This document shows, one piece after another, positions 7,263 through 9,907 of a stretch of DNA of 9,907 bases. The stretch's first letter is position 1; every line of letters starts with the position of its first letter. The stretch spans positions 1 to 9,907 of the forward strand of contig JARJMV020000021.1 in the NCBI GenBank assembly GCA_029335935.2, read 5' to 3'. Source of the stretch: a bacterium (GTDB lineage Bacteria > Armatimonadota > Fimbriimonadia > Fimbriimonadales > GBS-DC). Both the position numbers and the translations under genes were made by a program. Under the pieces are notes generated by a model that was not told the origin of the DNA, made no database searches, and saw only the letters and a list, made by a program, of their open reading frames with translations.

Positions 7263-8573
7263 TCGTTGGGCATAGCGCCTGCCAATCATGCCTATCGCGC
7301 GTTGGAGCGCGGCGTAGGCGTCCAAGTAGTCAAACTGCGCGTTGACGAGGTTGGTTTGGGCTTGTGTGAAGGCGAGTTCGGCGTCGCTGATTTCGAGCTG
7401 GGGCGAGACGCCCGCCTCAAAGCGCACGCGGGCGAGGCGCAACGCTTCGGTCGCCTGCTCCAGCCCTTTCTGCGCGACGGCGAGCCGTTTCTGAGCGTCT
7501 TGCAGGTTCAGGTACGCCTGTCTGACCTCCAGCGCGACGCCCTCTTTTACCTGTTGCAGGCGCAACTGGGCGATTTCGAGGTCGTCGCGGGCTTGCGCCT
7601 CGCGCGCCCGGGTGATTCCGCTGTCCCAGATGGGCACAGACAGCACCACGACGCCGGTGTAGGTCTCGCGGCGCGGGTTGAAGGGCGAGGTGTTCAGGTT
7701 GAAGTCGGCTTGCCCTGTGAGCAGCAGGTTGGGCAGTGCGCCGCGCTGGGCGTTTCGGATGTTCACGCGGGCGAGTTCCACGCCGCGCTCCGCCGCCAAA
7801 ATCTCTGGGCGGTTTGTGTAGGCTTGCTGGGTCAGCGTTTCCAGCGCGACTTCTTGCAGGGTGGGCAGTTCGGTCGGTTTGACGACCTGCACAGGGGTGT
7901 TCAGGTCGCGTCCGAGCAGGTTGTTGAGCGCGGCGGCGGCGAGTTCACGCTGGTTGCGGGCGTTGAGCAACGCTTGCTCGGCTTGCGCGACGGCGGTCTC
8001 GGCGCGGAGCAGGTCGAACTGCGCCGCGACGCCAGCGTCTACTTGGACGCGAATGATGCGCAGTCGCTCTTGGGCGTTCTTGAGGGCTTCCTCCGCCACA
8101 CGCACGAACTCGTCGGCGCGCGACACGCCCTGATAGGCTTGCACCACCTGCAGAATCGTGTCGTTGCGCGTGCGTTCATACTCCAACTCGCTGATGGAGA
8201 CGAACACCGACGCGGCGCGCACCGCCGTGCGCACGACGCCGCTGATATCGATGACTTGTGTCAGGGTGATTCGCGCGGTGCGGTTCTCGATGTTGCCCAG
8301 TCGGATGGGCTGCGGTCCGAACCGCGCGGTCGCCACTTGGTCGAACCGCGTGTAGGTGGCGTTGCCTTGAATTTGGGGGAGGGCGTTGCCGCGCGCCTCG
8401 CGCACGGCGTTGCGCGACTTCTCGATGCTGCGCTCGCTAATCTGCACGGCGCGATTATTGCGCACGGCAAGCTGAATGGCTTCATCCAGCGTCAGCGCGT
8501 CGCTCGGCTGCGCATCCCCCTGATGGAGCAGGCAGCAGCCTAAGGCAATAAGCAGGAATAGTTTTCGTTTCAT
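7260..8573 (-). CDS. TolC-like outer-membrane efflux protein
   Basis: A 437-residue outer-membrane factor forming the exit duct of the tripartite pump. A signal peptide (MKRKLFLLIALGCCLLHQGDA, about residues 1-21) precedes LTLDEAIQLAVRNNRAVQI, the typical first helix of an OEP domain. Two homologous OEP halves follow. The second starts near NRPEILAAERGVELARVNIRNAQRGALPNL, and each half contains long amphipathic helices rich in Ala, Gln and Arg with a predicted strand pair (e.g. QADFNLNTSPFN). Length is normal for the family. Its ATG overlaps the TGA of the upstream repressor gene as ATGA, and GGAGG lies 7 bases before the ATG inside the last repressor codons, so translation is likely coupled. 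The adaptor gene follows after 16 bp. I do not call it tolC itself because this family has many branches. Confidence 0.94.
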   Translation of the reverse strand: MKRKLFLLIALGCCLLHQGDAQPSDALTLDEAIQLAVRNNRAVQISERSIEKSRNAVREARGNALPQIQGNATYTRFDQVATARFGPQPIRLGNIENRTARITLTQVIDISGVVRTAVRAASVFVSISELEYERTRNDTILQVVQAYQGVSRADEFVRVAEEALKNAQERLRIIRVQVDAGVAAQFDLLRAETAVAQAEQALLNARNQRELAAAALNNLLGRDLNTPVQVVKPTELPTLQEVALETLTQQAYTNRPEILAAERGVELARVNIRNAQRGALPNLLLTGQADFNLNTSPFNPRRETYTGVVVLSVPIWDSGITRAREAQARDDLEIAQLRLQQVKEGVALEVRQAYLNLQDAQKRLAVAQKGLEQATEALRLARVRFEAGVSPQLEISDAELAFTQAQTNLVNAQFDYLDAYAALQRAIGMIGRRYAQR

Positions 8574-9346
8574 CGTTCACCCTCCATGGCACTCTCGTAG
8601 CTTGGACTTTCCAGTCCAAGCATAGACGCTTCTTCCGCACGGACAGGAATGTCCGTGCTACTGTGGCTTGCACTTTCCAGTCCAAGCATAGACGCTTCTT
8701 GCGCACGGACAGGAATGTCCGTGCTACGGGGGGCTAAAAAGGCGGGTTTGTAAAACTCCAACACACGGTCTACAATCTGTTCGAGGGGTTCGCCCTCGCG
8801 TTCCATCATCCATTCCATTTGGCAGACCCGATAGAGCCGTATCGCTTGGTGCGCCAACTCCTCCGCCGAGACATCGGTTCGGAACTCGCCCGATTGTTGA
8901 CCAATCTCGAAGCCTATCCGCGCCCGCTCTGTCGCCTCGTTTACAATCGCAAGCATCTGCTCGCGCACGACGGAGCTGTGGCAGCAGGCAATCATCATCG
9001 TACGCGAGATTTGCAGCGAGCGCGAGTCTCGCTGGGCGATGAATAACATCACTTGGCGCATGATTTCCCACTGGCTGGGGGCGTCTTCAGGTTGGAGCGT
9101 CTCCAGAAACTCATAGACCTCGTTCGCCATCTCGCGCATGTAGGCGTGCAGCAGATGTTCTTTCGTGGGGAAGTAGGTGAAGAAGGTTCCCTTCGCAACA
9201 TCCGCAAGCGTTGTGATTTCCTCGACAGTGACTTGTTCGAAGGGTTTTTGCTGCATCAACGCGAGCGCCGCCTCGATGAGCCGTTGGCGGGTCTCCTCCC
9301 GGCGACGCTCGCGTCGATTCGCGTAAGGGCGCGATGCGGTTTTCAT
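8570..9346 (-). CDS. TetR-family transcriptional repressor of the efflux operon, with repeat-derived C-terminal tail
   Basis: A DNA-binding repressor of about 258 residues. The N-terminal TetR helix-turn-helix is clear: TRQRLIEAALALMQQKPFEQ, then VEEITTLADVAKGTFFTYFPTKEHLL. A helical ligand-binding domain follows, ending near EQIVDRVLEFYKPAFLAPR (residue 207). Residues 208-251 are two copies of a 22-residue repeat (STDIPVRA-Q/E-EASMLGLES...), encoded by two 66-bp palindromic elements, and SAMEGER closes the protein; such a tail is not typical of the family. I chose the ATG at 9344-9346. A TTG at 9385 would add 13 residues encoded inside the operator and leader. Its Shine-Dalgarno sequence is weak (GGGAACGG). 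It is the first gene of the operon, and adjacent palindromes over its start site imply autoregulation as well as pump control. Its ligand is unknown. Confidence 0.93.
   Translation of the reverse strand: MKTASRPYANRRERRREETRQRLIEAALALMQQKPFEQVTVEEITTLADVAKGTFFTYFPTKEHLLHAYMREMANEVYEFLETLQPEDAPSQWEIMRQVMLFIAQRDSRSLQISRTMMIACCHSSVVREQMLAIVNEATERARIGFEIGQQSGEFRTDVSAEELAHQAIRLYRVCQMEWMMEREGEPLEQIVDRVLEFYKPAFLAPRSTDIPVRAQEASMLGLESASHSSTDIPVRAEEASMLGLESPSYESAMEGER
8574..8585 (-). promoter_or_regulatory. Shine-Dalgarno of the tolC-like gene within the last tetR codons
   Basis: GGAGG (8585-8581) lies 7 bases before the ATG at 8573-8571 and 9 bases beyond the end of the palindromic repeat array. It sits within the SAMEGER codons, and together with the ATGA overlap it supports coupled translation. 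Confidence 0.8.
8594..8725. repeat. Two tandem 66-bp palindromic elements inside the tetR reading frame
   Basis: Two direct copies, 8594-8659 and 8660-8725, are nearly identical. On the plus strand each holds two hairpins: CTTGGACT-TTCC-AGTCCAAG (8601-8620; the second copy 8667-8686 has one stem mismatch) and GCACGGACA-GGAA-TGTCCGTGC (8637-8658 and 8703-8724, 9-bp perfect stems). They are joined by CATAGACGCTTCTT and two variable bases. The period of 66 is a multiple of 3, so each copy adds exactly 22 codons to tetR. All three minus-strand frames are stop-free across the unit. It looks like a dispersed, coding-compatible repeat family, but only these copies are in the window. Confidence 0.92.
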
Positions 9347-9381
9347 AGTCCGTTCCCGAACACAGATTTGAACAGTTATTT

Positions 9382-9413
9382 CCAACCGACAGTCATAGTT
9401 GACTGTCGGTCAA
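9382..9413. promoter_or_regulatory. Probable TetR-family operator over the efflux-operon start site
   Basis: Two overlapping palindromes are seen. On the minus strand TTGAC-CGACA-GTCAA (9413-9399) is a 15-bp TetR-type operator. A larger perfect inverted repeat has 10-bp arms ACCGACAGTC (9385-9394) and GACTGTCGGT (9401-9410) separated by 6 bases. The second half (CCAACCGACAGTCAT, 9382-9396, plus strand) is an imperfect copy of the first operator in opposite orientation. Starting 1 base after the -10 box and covering about +1 to +29, binding here would block transcription. The adjacent TetR gene is the obvious ligand; this is inference. Confidence 0.85.
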
Positions 9414-9414
9414 T

Positions 9415-9444
9415 ATTATACCACAGGTCATGCAGTTTTGTCAA
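9415..9444 (-). promoter_or_regulatory. Consensus sigma-70 promoter of the efflux operon
   Basis: On the minus strand TTGACA (9444-9439) and TATAAT (9420-9415) are both perfect consensus hexamers with an 18-bp spacer. The start site is expected near 9407-9410, giving a leader of about 62-65 bases before the tetR ATG. The -35 box overlaps the TGA stop of hisA (9443-9441). A promoter this strong fits a system held off by a repressor. Confidence 0.92.
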
Positions 9445-9907
9445 GGGGTTTGCCAAAGCGTTTCGCTGAGTACGCCCTCATAGAGCGCTTTGCCGACAAT
9501 CACCCCTTCCAGGGCGGTGGACTGCGCCAGCGCGTGTAGGGTCTTGAGGTCGCTCTCGTCGCGCACGCCACCCGACGCAATCACAGGCACGGAGACCGCT
9601 CGCAGCAGTGCCATCAGCGGCTCGAACGCCACGCCTTGCAGAGTGCCGTCGCGTTCAATCTGCGTGAAGATGATTCGGGGTGCGCCGCGTTGCGCCATCT
9701 GCTGCGCGAACTCCAGATAGGGCGTCTCCGACACGCTCTGCCAGCCGTGCGTCGCCGCCGCGCCCGACTTGACATCCAGCGCGAGCGCGACGCGCGCGCC
9801 GTAAGCGCGAAACATCCGCTCCGCAAAGTCAGGCTGCTGCACCGCAACAGTGCCCAGCGCCACGCGCTCCGCGCCGACCGCGAGCAGTTGCTGGATGTGC
9901 CTCTCGC
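9441..9907 (-). CDS. hisA: HisA (ProFAR isomerase), N-terminal part outside window
   Basis: The C-terminal 154 or so residues of the roughly 240-residue TIM-barrel isomerase that converts ProFAR to PRFAR in histidine synthesis. The frame is open to the window edge (E-R-H-I-Q-Q-L-L-A-V-G-A-E-R before VALGTVAVQQP). Family motifs are in order: LGTVAVQ, VALALDVKSG (containing the catalytic Asp of the beta5 region), GWQSVSE, IFTQIERDGTLQG, VPVIASGGV phosphate loop and EGVIVGKALYEGVL. FTQIERDGTLQ resembles the Thermotoga-type HisA. HisF is related, but the RDGTLQG and GKALYEG context fits HisA better. It ends WQTP then TGA, and that TGA is part of the downstream promoter. Whether other his genes lie upstream is not visible. 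Confidence 0.92.
   Translation of the reverse strand, partial: ERHIQQLLAVGAERVALGTVAVQQPDFAERMFRAYGARVALALDVKSGAAATHGWQSVSETPYLEFAQQMAQRGAPRIIFTQIERDGTLQGVAFEPLMALLRAVSVPVIASGGVRDESDLKTLHALAQSTALEGVIVGKALYEGVLSETLWQTP

Noticed and set aside
7068..8543. Long plus-strand open frame (491 codons) opposite the tolC-like gene
   Set aside because: Antisense shadow of a GC-rich gene; no recognisable domain, low-complexity composition, while the other strand encodes a clear outer-membrane efflux protein.
8482..8706. Small minus-strand frame containing two KKRLCLDWKVQAT repeats as a gene
   Set aside because: It is an alternative-frame reading of the 66-bp elements running into the tolC-like gene; the TetR frame is the supported one.
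9347..9385. TTG start adding 13 residues to the TetR protein
   Set aside because: It lies in the operator palindrome and close to the transcription start, with no Shine-Dalgarno sequence; the ATG at 9346 is better.
9385..9410. Inverted repeat before tetR as a hisA terminator
   Set aside because: No T-tract follows on the minus strand, and it lies just downstream of a consensus promoter with TetR-operator form.

Overview
The window is about 9.9 kb of GC-rich bacterial chromosome from an organism with an outer membrane: it carries a TolC-type outer-membrane factor, a lipoprotein adaptor and an RND pump. All genes are ordinary chromosomal ones. The taxon cannot be fixed from sequence alone. A 66-bp palindromic repeat near 8.6-8.7 kb resembles repeats I associate, from memory only, with thermophilic Armatimonadota-like genomes; this is a weak hint.

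Layout. (1) Positions 1-1075, plus strand: the C-terminal three quarters of a UbiD-family prenylated-FMN decarboxylase. It is interrupted at 59-61 by one in-frame TGA, exactly where many relatives have the Cys of a Cys-Trp-Pro motif. (2) 1083-2447, minus strand: the ribosome-assembly GTPase EngA/Der, convergent with ubiD with a 7-bp gap. It contains a perfect 30-bp palindrome at 1377-1406. (3) 2484-2513: a strong rho-independent terminator that closes the efflux operon; a candidate engA promoter begins in its T-tract. (4) 9346 down to 2544, minus strand: a four-gene multidrug-efflux operon in the order tetR-type repressor, tolC-like outer-membrane factor, HlyD/YbhG-like lipoprotein adaptor, HAE1-type RND pump. 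The genes are tightly coupled: ATGA overlap, then 16-bp and 11-bp gaps in which the TAG stop abuts or overlaps an AGGAGG Shine-Dalgarno sequence. (5) 9385-9444: a near-ideal sigma-70 promoter (TTGACA, 18 bp, TATAAT) followed by palindromic TetR-type operator sequence. (6) 9441-9907, minus strand: the C-terminal two thirds of HisA, whose TGA stop lies inside the -35 box of the efflux promoter.

How it works together. The repressor, first gene of the operon, probably binds the palindromes over its own transcription start and so represses itself and the pump. Ligand release would induce the whole tripartite pump: RND in the inner membrane, adaptor in the periplasm, TolC-like channel in the outer membrane. 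ubiD, engA and hisA are unrelated neighbours.

Most notable points: the TGA at a conserved Cys codon of UbiD (selenocysteine, nonsense mutation or sequencing error); the 30-bp codon-aligned palindrome in engA; and two in-frame 66-bp palindromic elements that form a 44-residue C-terminal tail on the TetR repressor and place four hairpins just before tolC.
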